A stretch of DNA of 64,000 nucleotides from Bailinhaonella thermotolerans (GCF_003594875.1 NZ_QZEY01000019.1:62001-126000), one strand, 5' to 3'; positions 7,941 to 15,540 are shown, counted from the first letter of the stretch. A program made the numbers and translations. Notes: generated by a model from the letters alone, not told the origin.

Positions 7941-9236
7941 GTGACCACGGACAGCCAGGCGGGGGCGGGGCGGGTGCGGGTCCTGCTGGCCGCGCATGCC
8001 GGGCGTGCCGGTGCGCCGCTGCGCACGCCCGCGTTCGCCCGGTACGTCGCCGCCGGGTTGCTGAGCTCCGCCGGGACGGCGATGGCGACCGGCGCGGTCG
8101 CCTACGCCGTTCTGGAGGCTGGCGGCGGGGCTGCGGGTGTCGCGGTCGTCTACCTGGGGCAGATGCTGGCCACGCTGGTCATGCTGCCGCTCGGCGGGGT
8201 GTGGGCGGACCGTCTGCCGCGGGTGCGCCTCATCGTGGTCGTGGAGCTGTGCATCGGGCTGCTCGTCGCCGGGCAGGCCGGGCTGGTCGCGGCGGGTCAT
8301 GCCCGGCCGGGACAGCTCGCGCTCATCGCCGCGGCGGTGAGCATCGCCAGTGCGCTCGGCGACCCGGCCCGGTTCGGGCTCGTGGCCGGCATCGTCGCTC
8401 CCGAGCACCTCCCGCAGGCGAACGCGCTACTGAAGACCGGGCACTATGGGGTGCTGATGGCGGGCCCGGCACTGGGCGGGTGGCTCGTGGCCGCCGCCGG
8501 CCCGGCCTGGGGAATCGGCGCGAACGCCGCCAGCTTCATCCTGTCCGCGCTCCTCCTGTCCGGGGTCACCGCCCCGGCGCGCACTCCCGCGGTTCGCCGT
8601 TTCGCCGCGGATCTGGCCCAGGGGTGGCGGTTGGTCACCGGAGCCCCGTGGATCTGGGCCAGCGTCGCCGGCAGCGGGGTGATGGTCGCCTGCTGGCACC
8701 TGGCGTACGGCATCGTCGGGCTCACCTACGTGCAGACGCACCTGGGCGGCCCGGCCGCCTGGGGAGTGGTCGCCGCAAGCCTTGGCATCGGGATGGTCGC
8801 CGGGTCACTGGTGTCGCTGGTGTGGACGCCGCGCCGGGCCGGCTACGCGCACTGCTTCGCCATCGTCCCAATGGCGCTCCCGGGCCTCAGCATGGCCGCC
8901 GGCGCGCCCCTTGCGGTGATCGCCGCCGCGGTCGTGGCCGCCGCCGCCGGCCTGGCCATCGCCGCCGTCACCTGGCGCAGCCTCGTGCAGCAGCGCGTCC
9001 CGGCGGACCAGCAGGGCCGCGTCTCGGCCTGGGTGACCCTCGGGGAACTCGTCCTGGCCCCGCCCGCGTACCTGCTCGTCGGCCCGGCCGTGGCCGCCCT
9101 GGGGCTCCGGGGGACACTGCTGGTGTGCGGGGTGGGCATCCTCGCCGCCGCGATCGCGCCGCTGGCGCACCGCGACGTCCGCGCCCTCACACTGCTCCCG
9201 CCGGCGCCGTACGGCGGGGAGGAGGACCCCGGATGA
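7941..9236 (+). CDS. MFS exporter of the lanthipeptide cluster
   Basis: 431 residues from GTG 7941, with about a dozen hydrophobic segments. It shows the cytosolic loop G-G-V-W-A-D-R-L-P-R (MFS motif A) near residue 90 and an N-terminal region typical of enterobactin-exporter-like MFS proteins. It is the last gene of the lanthipeptide operon and the only transporter in the cluster, so export of the product or self-protection is likely, although FxLD clusters more often carry ABC exporters. No protease domain is present, so leader removal must be done elsewhere. Confidence 0.8.
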   Translation: MTTDSQAGAGRVRVLLAAHAGRAGAPLRTPAFARYVAAGLLSSAGTAMATGAVAYAVLEAGGGAAGVAVVYLGQMLATLVMLPLGGVWADRLPRVRLIVVVELCIGLLVAGQAGLVAAGHARPGQLALIAAAVSIASALGDPARFGLVAGIVAPEHLPQANALLKTGHYGVLMAGPALGGWLVAAAGPAWGIGANAASFILSALLLSGVTAPARTPAVRRFAADLAQGWRLVTGAPWIWASVAGSGVMVACWHLAYGIVGLTYVQTHLGGPAAWGVVAASLGIGMVAGSLVSLVWTPRRAGYAHCFAIVPMALPGLSMAAGAPLAVIAAAVVAAAAGLAIAAVTWRSLVQQRVPADQQGRVSAWVTLGELVLAPPAYLLVGPAVAALGLRGTLLVCGVGILAAAIAPLAHRDVRALTLLPPAPYGGEEDPG

Positions 9237-9273
9237 CGCCCGCCGATGGGGGCGGTTCATGGCACACGCCAGA

Positions 9274-9291
9274 ATTCCGGCGGAATGTGGC
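9274..9291 (+). repeat. Dispersed 18-bp repeat ATTCCGGCGGAATGYGGC, copy 1
   Basis: ATTCCGGCGGAATGTGGC; the first 13 bp are nearly palindromic. A copy differing at one position lies in inverted orientation at 12128-12145, and a looser copy (ATTCTGGTGGAAT) at 17178-17190. The two better copies bracket 2.9 kb containing the second methyltransferase, the HD fragment and the DUF5677-like gene. Confidence 0.5.
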
Positions 9292-9310
9292 CCGGCGGGT
9301 GAGAGGGAGG

Positions 9311-9336
9311 CGGGGGCAGCCGTGCGGCCGCCCCCG
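9311..9336. terminator. GC-rich hairpin terminator-like element
   Basis: CGGGGGC-A-GCCG, TG loop, CGGC-C-GCCCCCG: a two-part stem lying between the convergent MFS and methyltransferase genes. There is no T run, as is common in high-GC actinomycetes. Confidence 0.45.
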
Positions 9337-9523
9337 GCGAAAGGCTACGCCTCGTCGGCGAGCTGGATGGCCGACGCGCGCGCCCCCGGCTGGCTCCGCC
9401 GGGATGCGACTCCCCGGGTCACGCGCTCCAGCCGGGCGAGGATGACCTGAACGAGCGTCTCCCGGCTCAGCGATGGTCACGCCAGCGGTTGTGCCATATG
9501 CCGCCGTGTCCCCCGGGGCCTCG

Positions 9524-10741
9524 TCACCAGGCGATGGTGAAGCGGCCAGCGGGCCGATCGACGCGGTAGCCGGCCGGGAGTTGATCGTCGGGGGTGAGGG
9601 CCGGGTGGATGGTGATGACGGGCGTGGTAGGGCGAACGGTGTCCCATTCGCCGAGCAAGGCAGCGGTGTGCTCGGCGAGGACGTCGGCACCGGGACCGTG
9701 GGCGATCAGGCCCAGTTCCTGGCCTCCACTGGGGTGGGGGCGCAGTGCCAGGTAGGCGAGGGCGCCGCCGTCGTACAGGGCCGCGCCGGACCAGCGCAGC
9801 GCCGTGGCGGCCAGGCCCTGCTCGCGCGCGGCGGGGCTCACGGACAGGCGGGCGAACGGGACGGGGGCGGTGGTGACGAGCCACAGGTCGAGATGCTGGA
9901 CGGGGTCGCGGTCGCCGATGACGATCCCGGTCCAGCGCTCGCGGGCCGGGGAGGTGAGCGCCCGGGTCAGGGCCGTCTCGTTTGGGGCGTCGGCGGTGTC
10001 GAGGGTGAGGGTCACACCGTGGGCGAGGTCCACGGTGCGGCTGGCGGCTGCGGCGAGGCCGCGCATGGGGACGAACCCGCAGACTTCGGCGGAGACGGAG
10101 ATCATGTGCCCGGGGCCGGGCCGCTCGAAGGCCAGGCTGCGGGTCAGGCCGGAGCCGTGCAGCCGCAGCGGGACGACGAGGCGGCCGCCGATGGCGAGCT
10201 GATCCCACCACGCGGCGGGGATGTCCCAGGCCCCGGCGGTGACGAGGATCCGGTCGAACGGGGCGCGCTGCGGAGCGCCGAGGGCGCCGTCCCCGCACAC
10301 CACCTCCACCTGGGGGTAGCCCGCCGCGGCCAGGTGCGTCCGGGCGCCGTCGGCCAGGTCATGGTCGATCTCGATACTGGTGACCTGCCCGGACGCGCCG
10401 GCCAGCTCGGCCAGCAGCGCGGCGTTGAACCCGGTCGCCGTCCCGATCTCCAGCACCCGGGCCCCGGGCTGGACGTCGCTCTGCTCCAGCATCGCGGCGA
10501 CGATGTCGGGCGAGGACGCCGAGGAGAGGGCGGTCCCGTCGGGGGCGCGTTTGGTGATGACGGGACGGCGCGCGTAGGCGACCTCCAGCTCCACGTCCGG
10601 GACGAACACATGCCGTGGAACGGCGCGGAGCGCCTCCTCGACGCGGCGGCTGCGGAGGCGGCCGAGGGCGCGAATCCGCTCGATCAAGGCGTCGGCGAGC
10701 TGGCCGCGAACTCGGGCGCTCGCGGGAGTGCGGTCGCTCAC
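9524..10741 (-). CDS. Second FxLD-system methyltransferase (PCMT-like)
   Basis: 405 residues from GTG 10741, which follows a TACGCT box by 7 nt with no Shine-Dalgarno (leaderless). It has the same architecture as the protein at 6670: P-R-H-V-F-V-P near residue 42, SAM motif V-L-E-I-G-T-A-T-G-F-N-A near residue 95 (Ala in place of the second Gly), D-I-P-A-A-W-W-D and the long C-terminal extension. It converges on the exporter gene. No precursor peptide, LanB or LanC adjoins it, so it either acts on the same lanthipeptide or is left over from another cluster. Its first 35 residues recur as a degenerate fragment at 19232-19328. Confidence 0.85.
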   Translation of the reverse strand: MSDRTPASARVRGQLADALIERIRALGRLRSRRVEEALRAVPRHVFVPDVELEVAYARRPVITKRAPDGTALSSASSPDIVAAMLEQSDVQPGARVLEIGTATGFNAALLAELAGASGQVTSIEIDHDLADGARTHLAAAGYPQVEVVCGDGALGAPQRAPFDRILVTAGAWDIPAAWWDQLAIGGRLVVPLRLHGSGLTRSLAFERPGPGHMISVSAEVCGFVPMRGLAAAASRTVDLAHGVTLTLDTADAPNETALTRALTSPARERWTGIVIGDRDPVQHLDLWLVTTAPVPFARLSVSPAAREQGLAATALRWSGAALYDGGALAYLALRPHPSGGQELGLIAHGPGADVLAEHTAALLGEWDTVRPTTPVITIHPALTPDDQLPAGYRVDRPAGRFTIAW

Positions 10742-10748
10742 CGTGGTC

Positions 10749-10754
10749 AGCGTA
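10749..10754 (-). promoter_or_regulatory. -10-like TACGCT box for a leaderless methyltransferase gene
   Basis: TACGCT on the minus strand, then GACCACG, then GTG at 10741. The box and its flanks match those at 523-528 at nearly every base. Confidence 0.45.
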
Positions 10755-10766
10755 GTGGGCGGCTGC

Positions 10767-11084
10767 TCACCGCGAGGTGCGCTCCAGCCACACGAGGGTC
10801 CCCTGCGTGAGCGCCTCCAGGGCGACGCGTTGGGCGGACGCGGTGACCAGCCCGGCGAGGGACGTCTCGATCCACGGCTGCACGTTGCGACGTCCCTGCT
10901 CCTCGTACTCGCGGGCCTGCAGCAGGCAGTCCAGCCGATCGGCGTCGCGCGCGCACCGCGCCTCCGGGGTCTCCCCCGCCTCGTACTCCGCCACCGCCCT
11001 GGTGATCATTTCGCGGACGGGTGGGGGCAGCCGCCGTGTCTGGTCCGCGCTGACCGTCTCGGCGGGGACGGGTGTCACGGGCGC
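10767..11084 (-). pseudogene. HD-domain (YfbR-like) hydrolase, 3' half only
   Basis: This minus-strand stretch matches the C-terminal half of the gene at 19346-19918 almost residue for residue (V-P-A-E-T-V, E-Y-E-A-G-E-T-P-E-A-R-C-A-R-D-A-D-R-L-D, W-I-E-T-S-L-A-G-L-V-T-A-S-A). Identity stops sharply at the codons for V-T. The N-terminal half with the metal-binding H-S-W-R-V and H-D residues is absent, so it cannot be catalytically active. Upstream it is joined, out of frame, to the start of an unrelated gene (11164). Confidence 0.75.
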
Positions 11085-11164
11085 GGCCGTGTACGCCCCG
11101 CTGGCGCCCGAGACCCCCCTGCGGCCAGCAGGTGGGCGGGAATCGGAACGGTCTCGTTCGCCAT
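11075..11164 (-). pseudogene. Truncated gene start joined to the HD fragment
   Basis: ATG 11164 follows GGGAG with good spacing and opens M-A-N-E-T-V-P-I-P-A-H-L-L-A-A-G-G, stopping after 29 codons just inside the duplicated HD segment. A proper ribosome site with an abrupt junction suggests the 5' end of a gene cut off by the duplication. The family is not recognisable; a small intact peptide cannot be excluded. Confidence 0.4.
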
Positions 11165-11312
11165 GATGAACTCCCAGGTCGTGGTGCTGCGACCACGGTA
11201 GAATCGAACACGCGAACGATTCACGGCAGCCCCGAGGGTCTCCGCGCGGCCGCCACCGGGGCACCAGGAAAGCATTACAAAACGGCGGAACTTCGCCCTA
11301 CCCTTGATCACC

Positions 11313-12818
11313 ATGACGACCAGCACCGGCCCCGCGCGATCTGGCAGTGGGAGCGACCCCGTCTTCGCCGACGATGACGCCACCCGCGAGCGGGCCAGGC
11401 GCCAGGCTGCCCGCCTCCTGAACGCCGCCGACGAGATCGGCGCCCCAGGGGAGGTGACCGTCAGTGCCGAGCACGATGTCTTCCCCCTGCTGTACTGCTG
11501 GTGGCGGTTCGTCAACCAGAGCACCCGCCTGGTCCTGCAGGCGGACGCGGCCGGCTACGACGCCGAGATCGTGCCCCTCGTCCGCGCGATCATCGAGCAC
11601 ACCTTCCGCATCCTGTGGCTGGCCGACGTCAGGGCCGAGGGCCTGCCCCCTCTGCAGGCACACGACCATGATCAGCGGAGCAAGCTCCTGGCCGACCTGC
11701 ACAGCGCCAACTGGCCGCAGGCCCGGTCTGTCGTCCTGGACCCTCCACCGGCCGAATCGTCCGACCCCAACGAGCGGGCCCGGTACCTGCGCTTGAAGGG
11801 GGAGATCGGCAACGTCCGCAACCTGATGCGGGCATGGGACATGGACGATATGTACATCGTCTACCGTCACCTGTCCGCGGTCACGCACGCGGGCGTGCCC
11901 TCTGCCGACCGGTATGCCGCCCCCGGCCCGAACGGCACATTCATGCTGCGCAACACCTCCCGCGGCACCGGCCATGCGGACGTGATCTGGAGCACGATCT
12001 GCCTTATCCAAGCCGGCCACGTCATCAGCCCTCTGATCAGCGGCGATCCGCTACGTGCGGTCCTGGAGGAGGCGGCGCGCGATCTGGGAGTGGGCTCTCC
12101 CGAGGCCGTGACGCCGCTGACGCCCCTGCCGCATTCCGCCGGAATCCGCCACGCCCCCGCCATCGTGCCCACCGGCCCCGCCGGCATGCATGCCGGGGCG
12201 GCACGCCCCGGTCGCGGGGTTCGGCTACTCGTCCAGCTCGGCCACTTCGACCACGATCAAGGTGCGGCCGCCGACGGTGCGCACGGCGTCGCGCCACAGC
12301 GTGGCGGAGGTGGTCAGGATCGGCCGCCGCTGGATGAGGGCCAGTTCCAGGGCCTGCACGTCCCACCAGGTGTCCAGCGCGTCCCCGACGGCGGACTTGG
12401 CCGCAGCCAGCTCGGCCGCGTCGTCGAACGCCAGAATCCCGCCCAGCCAGGCCGTGTCCAGACGGCACACGCCCCGGACGACCGCCATCATCTCCGGGTG
12501 ACCGTCCACGTCCACGGCTGCGGCGGTGACCGCCAGCAGGGGCACGGTCATCGGCACCTGGGCCGCGTCCAGCGCCTGCACCAGGGCGATGATGTCGGCG
12601 TCTCCGCGGGCGATCTCGCACAGCAGCGCGGCGTCCAGGACATACCCGGGCTCGGCGGCGGCGGGATCAGCCGGCACCGAGCAGCCGCTTGGCCTTGGCG
12701 GCGCGGCGCGCGGCCCGCTCGGCCACGCCCGGGGTGGCGGCGGCGCGCGCGGCGGCCGCGGCGAAGGCCGCGTCCCCCTGCCGGTCGAGCTCCATCTGCC
12801 GTGTGGCCGCGGCGTTGA
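11313..12818 (+). CDS. DUF5677-like protein with read-through antisense tail
   Basis: The first roughly 270 codons encode a credible helical protein (F-P-L-L-Y-C-W-W-R-F, R-A-I-I-E-H-T-F-R-I-L-W-L-A-D, S-A-V-T-H-A-G) reminiscent of DUF5677 proteins. ATG 11313 (or TTG 11304) has no ribosome site but a TACCCT box just upstream. The frame does not stop at a natural end. It continues past an 18-bp repeat and a hairpin, antisense through vapC and into vapB, ending at 12818. The last 200 or so residues are therefore probably not a real domain, and the original 3' end was likely removed by a rearrangement near 12130-12200. Function unknown. Confidence 0.5.
   Translation: MTTSTGPARSGSGSDPVFADDDATRERARRQAARLLNAADEIGAPGEVTVSAEHDVFPLLYCWWRFVNQSTRLVLQADAAGYDAEIVPLVRAIIEHTFRILWLADVRAEGLPPLQAHDHDQRSKLLADLHSANWPQARSVVLDPPPAESSDPNERARYLRLKGEIGNVRNLMRAWDMDDMYIVYRHLSAVTHAGVPSADRYAAPGPNGTFMLRNTSRGTGHADVIWSTICLIQAGHVISPLISGDPLRAVLEEAARDLGVGSPEAVTPLTPLPHSAGIRHAPAIVPTGPAGMHAGAARPGRGVRLLVQLGHFDHDQGAAADGAHGVAPQRGGGGQDRPPLDEGQFQGLHVPPGVQRVPDGGLGRSQLGRVVERQNPAQPGRVQTAHAPDDRHHLRVTVHVHGCGGDRQQGHGHRHLGRVQRLHQGDDVGVSAGDLAQQRGVQDIPGLGGGGISRHRAAAWPWRRGARPARPRPGWRRRARRPRRRPRPPAGRAPSAVWPRR
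12128..12145 (-). repeat. Dispersed 18-bp repeat, copy 2 (inverted)
   Basis: The minus strand reads ATTCCGGCGGAATGCGGC, 17 of 18 identical to the copy at 9274-9291 and in the opposite orientation. It lies at the point where the DUF5677-like reading frame stops looking like protein. Confidence 0.5.
12178..12211. terminator. Hairpin downstream of vapBC
   Basis: Two adjacent dyads: GCCGGCATGCATGCCGG and CCGGGGCG-GCA-CGCCCCGG. They end 14 nt from the vapC stop and would terminate the minus-strand operon. Confidence 0.45.
12225..12677 (-). CDS. vapC: PIN-domain toxin-like protein (VapC type)
   Basis: 150 residues. The N-terminal Y-V-L-D-A-A-L-L-C-E-I-A-R-G-D-A-D supplies the first acidic residue of a PIN domain, and the C-terminus I-L-T-T-S-A-T-L-W-R-D-A is consistent with the last strand-helix of the fold, though the usual final Asp positions are weak. 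PIN toxins are Mg-dependent ribonucleases. The start overlaps the upstream antitoxin-like gene by 11 nt, the standard arrangement. The opposite strand carries the tail of the DUF5677-like frame. The pairing is convincing; activity is not certain. Confidence 0.65.
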   Translation of the reverse strand: MPADPAAAEPGYVLDAALLCEIARGDADIIALVQALDAAQVPMTVPLLAVTAAAVDVDGHPEMMAVVRGVCRLDTAWLGGILAFDDAAELAAAKSAVGDALDTWWDVQALELALIQRRPILTTSATLWRDAVRTVGGRTLIVVEVAELDE

Positions 12819-12921
12819 ACCAGGCCGAGACCGAGCGGGCCTGCCCGGCCTGCACCTGCTGCCGGGCGTACTCGGCGACCGCCGGATCCACCGTGATCGT
12901 GATCGGCTGCACGTTGCTCAT
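12667..12921 (-). CDS. vapB: VapB-like antitoxin
   Basis: 84 residues from ATG 12921 (an in-frame ATG at 12957 would add 12 Cys-containing residues not typical of the family). The N-terminus I-T-I-T-V-D-P-A-V-A-E-Y-A-R suggests a ribbon-helix-helix DNA-binding segment; the remainder is an Ala/Arg/Lys helix expected to wrap the toxin. It is co-transcribed with, and overlaps, the PIN gene. Antitoxins of this type usually repress their own promoter. Confidence 0.65.
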   Translation of the reverse strand: MSNVQPITITVDPAVAEYARQQVQAGQARSVSAWFNAAATRQMELDRQGDAAFAAAAARAAATPGVAERAARRAAKAKRLLGAG

Positions 12922-12950
12922 ATATCCATCGTAGGAGCAGGAGAGACACT

Positions 12951-13187
12951 CTGCCATCCTGTGCGACCGCTGCCTGTCAAATCCGCACCCTCGACGGTGG
13001 AAACACGGAGCTGACGCAGCGCGCGCTCGCGGCGTTGTCCGGGCTCGCGCAGAAAACGGTCGGCCGCGTCATGGCTGGCGAGGTGTACTGCGACCTAGCC
13101 ACGCTCGCCCGCCTGGAGACGGCACTCCAGGCCGAGCTGTACCCCGCAGGGTGGTTTCGCCGAGAACGGTTGCCGGTCGCGGAGTAG
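12951..13187 (+). CDS. Small XRE-type HTH protein, start uncertain
   Basis: The frame ending at TAG 13187 encodes an HTH (L-T-Q-R-A-L-A-A-L-S-G-L-A-Q-K-T-V-G-R-V-M-A-G, then L-A-T-L-A-R-L-E-T-A-L) of about 60-70 residues. No ATG or GTG is available; a CTG at 12951 follows a GGAGCAGGAGAG ribosome-like stretch. It is either a CTG-initiated regulator or a remnant missing its first codons. It is divergent from vapBC. Confidence 0.4.
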   Translation: MPSCATAACQIRTLDGGNTELTQRALAALSGLAQKTVGRVMAGEVYCDLATLARLETALQAELYPAGWFRRERLPVAE

Positions 13188-13263
13188 CGCCCGATACTGG
13201 GTGCGCTTCCCAGACTCGCGTCGGGATGGCCCGTTGGCAGGGGCGAGGAACCATCTGCGCAAT

Positions 13264-13294
13264 GTGTACTCCCCACCCGCGTGGGGGTTCACCG
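13264..13294 (+). repeat. Single CRISPR-like repeat (type I-E style)
   Basis: A 31-bp sequence starting GTGTACTCCCC and ending GTTCACCG, with the internal dyad CCCCAC-CCGC-GTGGGG. It has the length and palindromic core of actinobacterial type I-E CRISPR repeats. Only one copy is present, with no second repeat within a spacer's distance and no cas genes in the window, so it is a solo or relic repeat, not an array. Confidence 0.45.
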
Positions 13295-13341
13295 TGACCG
13301 CCGCACTCCCGACGATCAACCGGAACGATTCGATCGATCTC

Positions 13342-13785
13342 CTACCGCCACCAGCCTGCCACTTTCACCTGGGCCAGGGCTGAGCGATCGAGAGCGTCCT
13401 CGACGCCGACGGCCAACGCGAGCAACGTTGCGACGTCGCCCTTGTCCAGCGCCTGATGGGCCGCTCGCCGTTCGCTCACATCCGGGTAGACGGCCAGCGA
13501 GATCGCATCGCCCTGACGCTGCTTCTGCTCGAGATAGGCCACAGCGCGCCAGGAGTCGGCGACGCCTGGCGCGAAGCGGAACGCCGCGCGATGTTCCGGC
13601 ACCGAGCGCCATCGGCACTCCAGGTAGGCGGCCGGCTCGGTTGGCGCCACGCGCCATCCCGCATCCAACGCGCCTGGCGTGGAACGGTTCGGCCGCGCCT
13701 CACCATCCGCGACCAGCAGCATGAGCACCAAGCCCGGAAGAGCAACGACATCGAAGTCCGGAGCCAAGTCCAGAGCAGACGTCAC
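13342..13785 (-). CDS. Hypothetical protein
   Basis: 147 residues from GTG 13785 (an alternative ATG lies 28 codons in). The composition is protein-like (F-D-V-V-A-L-P-G-L-V-L-M-L-L-V-A-D-G, then W-R-V-A-P-T-E-P-A-A-Y-L-E-C-R-W, Y-L-E-Q-K-Q-R-Q-G-D, S-L-A-V-Y-P-D-V-S-E-R-R-A-A). The family is not recognised. It abuts the truncated toxin cassette on the other strand, and the sharp switch at about 13790 suggests an insertion junction. Confidence 0.5.
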   Translation of the reverse strand: MTSALDLAPDFDVVALPGLVLMLLVADGEARPNRSTPGALDAGWRVAPTEPAAYLECRWRSVPEHRAAFRFAPGVADSWRAVAYLEQKQRQGDAISLAVYPDVSERRAAHQALDKGDVATLLALAVGVEDALDRSALAQVKVAGWWR

Positions 13786-13789
13786 AGCC

Positions 13790-14325
13790 CGGACGCTACG
13801 CCACTGGGTCGGCGAACTCCGCGAATGGATCGACGCGGCCAAGCTGGCCCCCGGACGTGGCTGCGCACCAACGCCGGCTTCCACGTCCAGGTCGTCGCCG
13901 TCAAGAAGTGGACTGCGACCCAGCGCGTCCACAACCCGACCGTCGAGGACCTGCACACGTACTATGTGCTGGCGGGGGCCACTCCGGTCCTCGTGCACAA
14001 TTCCACTCCGTGTGGTCCCGATCTGGATGCTCTTTCGCAGAGTGAGATGCGTCCGGCTAAGGGAAATACGACTCATGCGGGACGCGAATATCAGAAGCAT
14101 ATGAACCGTGGGGATCTTCCCGTGGTTCCAGGGAAGCAGTTGAAGTCTGCGAGTCAGGACCTGTTGGACGACATTCTGACCAACCCGAAAACTGTTACAT
14201 CTCCTGTAAATTCCGGAAACTTCGCTAGCGGGACGCGGTATATCATGCCGGACCCGGCTGGTGGGCGCGGGATCGAGGCAACCTTCGATGCCAATGGCCA
14301 GTTCCAGTACTTTGGGCGGTATTAG
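13790..14325 (+). pseudogene. Polymorphic toxin tip cassette 1: HINT remnant plus C-terminal toxin domain
   Basis: The segment begins inside a pretoxin HINT (intein-like) domain: W-V-G-E-L-R-E-W-I-D-A, then after a frameshift near 13850 W-L-R-T-N-A-G-F-H-V-Q-V, and the classic end H-T-Y-Y-V-L-A-G-A-T-P-V-L-V-H-N at about 13950-14000. HINT cleaves after this motif to release the tip. A domain of about 105 residues follows, with Y-Q-K-H-M-N and R-G-I-E-A-T-F-D-A-N-G-Q-F-Q-Y-F at its end, resembling small nuclease toxins of the BECR type, though the family is not certain. No secretion or repeat region precedes it. The GC content is clearly lower than in surrounding genes. The next gene should be its immunity protein. 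Confidence 0.7.
13953..13976 (+). repeat. 24-bp direct repeat at the HINT/toxin junction, copy 1
   Basis: GCACACGTACTATG followed by TGCTGGCGGG, encoding H-T-Y-Y-V-L-A-G. An identical 24-bp copy lies at 15713-15736. It marks the shared module boundary through which toxin tips can be exchanged by homologous recombination. Confidence 0.75.
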
Positions 14326-14327
14326 AA

Positions 14328-14897
14328 ATGTTGGTAATCAACCCGTGGGATGCTCTGGCCCGTAGCGGTGCTGGGCTCGCTGAACTCCGGGAGGCTGTCT
14401 CGGGCGAGGCTGTGAGAACGGTTCGCTACGTGGCGCCGCGGGGGGAGGGCTGGCCCGAAGGGCATAGGGAAGATCGTGCTCACGAAGTCGACATGGCTGT
14501 TGAGCTGGGCATGGAGAGCGGGGCCGTGCTGGTTCTGTCCTGGGCAATGGACGGCTTCAACGAAGGCATGGCGATTGAATTCAGGAGTCCCGGAGAAGCG
14601 GGCGCCAGTCTGCCTGGGGATCCAATCGACGTGAGTGACCACGTCGATTGGGGGAGGTTCTTGGGTGCGCCGATCGTGAGTATCGGAATCGCCTGGCATA
14701 TCCCTAACGAGGGATGCCCAGAGATGCCTTGGGCGTACAACTTTGGGTTCCCTGATGGGTCGAACCTAGTCATTGCACTAGGTGAGGCTGAGGGTGCGGG
14801 ATTCACGTATATGCCCGATGCTCTGCTCGTGATCTTCGATAAGAGTCTTGCGGCCGCCTACAAGATCCCGGCGAGCGCCACTTCTTCGTGCGGGTAG
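14328..14897 (+). CDS. Putative immunity protein for toxin cassette 1
   Basis: 189 residues from ATG 14328, two nt after the toxin stop, in the same low-GC patch. It is acidic and soluble, without signal or membrane segments (H-E-V-D-M-A-V-E-L-G, W-A-M-D-G-F-N-E-G, P-W-A-Y-N-F-G-F-P-D-G). Position immediately 3' of a HINT-toxin tip is the defining trait of immunity genes in polymorphic toxin systems. The family is not recognised, so the role rests on context. Confidence 0.6.
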   Translation: MLVINPWDALARSGAGLAELREAVSGEAVRTVRYVAPRGEGWPEGHREDRAHEVDMAVELGMESGAVLVLSWAMDGFNEGMAIEFRSPGEAGASLPGDPIDVSDHVDWGRFLGAPIVSIGIAWHIPNEGCPEMPWAYNFGFPDGSNLVIALGEAEGAGFTYMPDALLVIFDKSLAAAYKIPASATSSCG

Positions 14898-14977
14898 ATT
14901 GCATCGGGGCGCATGGTTTGATGCGCCCGGGTTCAAGTTTCGACTCTTCTAATTCCTGGGCGATGTAATTCCCGGGG

Positions 14978-15035
14978 AAAAAAGGCAGAGAAAGGGGCCC
15001 CACCGGAGTGATCTCCGGTGGGGCCCCTTTCTGCC
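14978..15035 (-). terminator. Strong intrinsic terminator (minus strand)
   Basis: A stem of about 23 bp (arms ending CCCACCGGAG and CTCCGGTGGG, TGAT loop, 2-nt bulge) followed on the minus strand by six Ts (14978-14983). It fits the end of the leftward integrase gene and also shields the immunity gene. Confidence 0.8.
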
Positions 15036-15061
15036 GTTTGACGGCAACGGTGACGGCAACG

Positions 15062-15540
15062 TCAGCGGACGACGCCTGCGGTGGGCGGGTCGTCCGGGGC
15101 GCCGGTCGGGCCGAGGATGCTGCCGAGGGTGTCGATGGCCTGACGCTGGAGGCGGAGTCGTACGTGGGCGTAGACGCCGGCGGTGACGCCGATGTGGGCG
15201 TGGCCGAGTAGTTCCTTGATGACGACGAGATCGACGCCCTGTTCCAGGAGCAGGGTGGCGGTCGAGTGCCGGAGATCGTGGAATCGGATCGTCCGAGTTC
15301 TGCGCGGTGGAGGAGGCGCCGAAAGCGGCGCGGTCCGGCTGCCTTGCGCTCTTCCTCCTGCCGTTCCTGGTGGATCTTGAGGGAGTTGATGCATTCGGTG
15401 GGGAGGACGATGCGGCGCTTGGATGCCAGGGTCTTGGTGTTCAGGACTGTCAGACCCTGGCTGCGGGTGCGTTGGGGGGAACGGTGGATGGTGGCGGTGC
15501 CGCCGTCGAGGTCGAGGTCTTCCCTACCACCGCACCACCC
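15062..15540 (-). pseudogene. Tyrosine recombinase (phage-type integrase), C-terminal fragment with frameshift
   Basis: The minus strand carries the catalytic-domain pieces E-D-L-D-L-D-G-G-T-A-T-I-H-R-S in one frame and, after a shift near 15340, F-H-D-L-R-H-S-T-A-T-L-L-L-E-Q-G followed by L-L-G-H-A-H-I-G-V-T-A-G-V-Y-A-H-V with the box II His-x-x-Arg and the nucleophile Tyr. The N-terminal arm-binding and core-binding regions are missing. It sits between the two toxin cassettes, so an integrative element once entered or rearranged this spot and then decayed. Confidence 0.8.

Larger units (their letters stand above)
9237..9523. other. Convergent intergenic region with terminator and decayed sequence
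   Basis: No intact gene. It holds the palindromic repeat at 9274, a hairpin at 9311-9336 and, on the minus strand around 9347-9465, a short open stretch (R-E-T-L-V-Q-V-I-L-A-R-L-E-R) with no start codon that looks like the tail of a lost gene. Confidence 0.4.

Noticed and set aside
13264-13360. CRISPR array
   Set aside because: Only one repeat unit; nothing similar follows at a spacer's distance.
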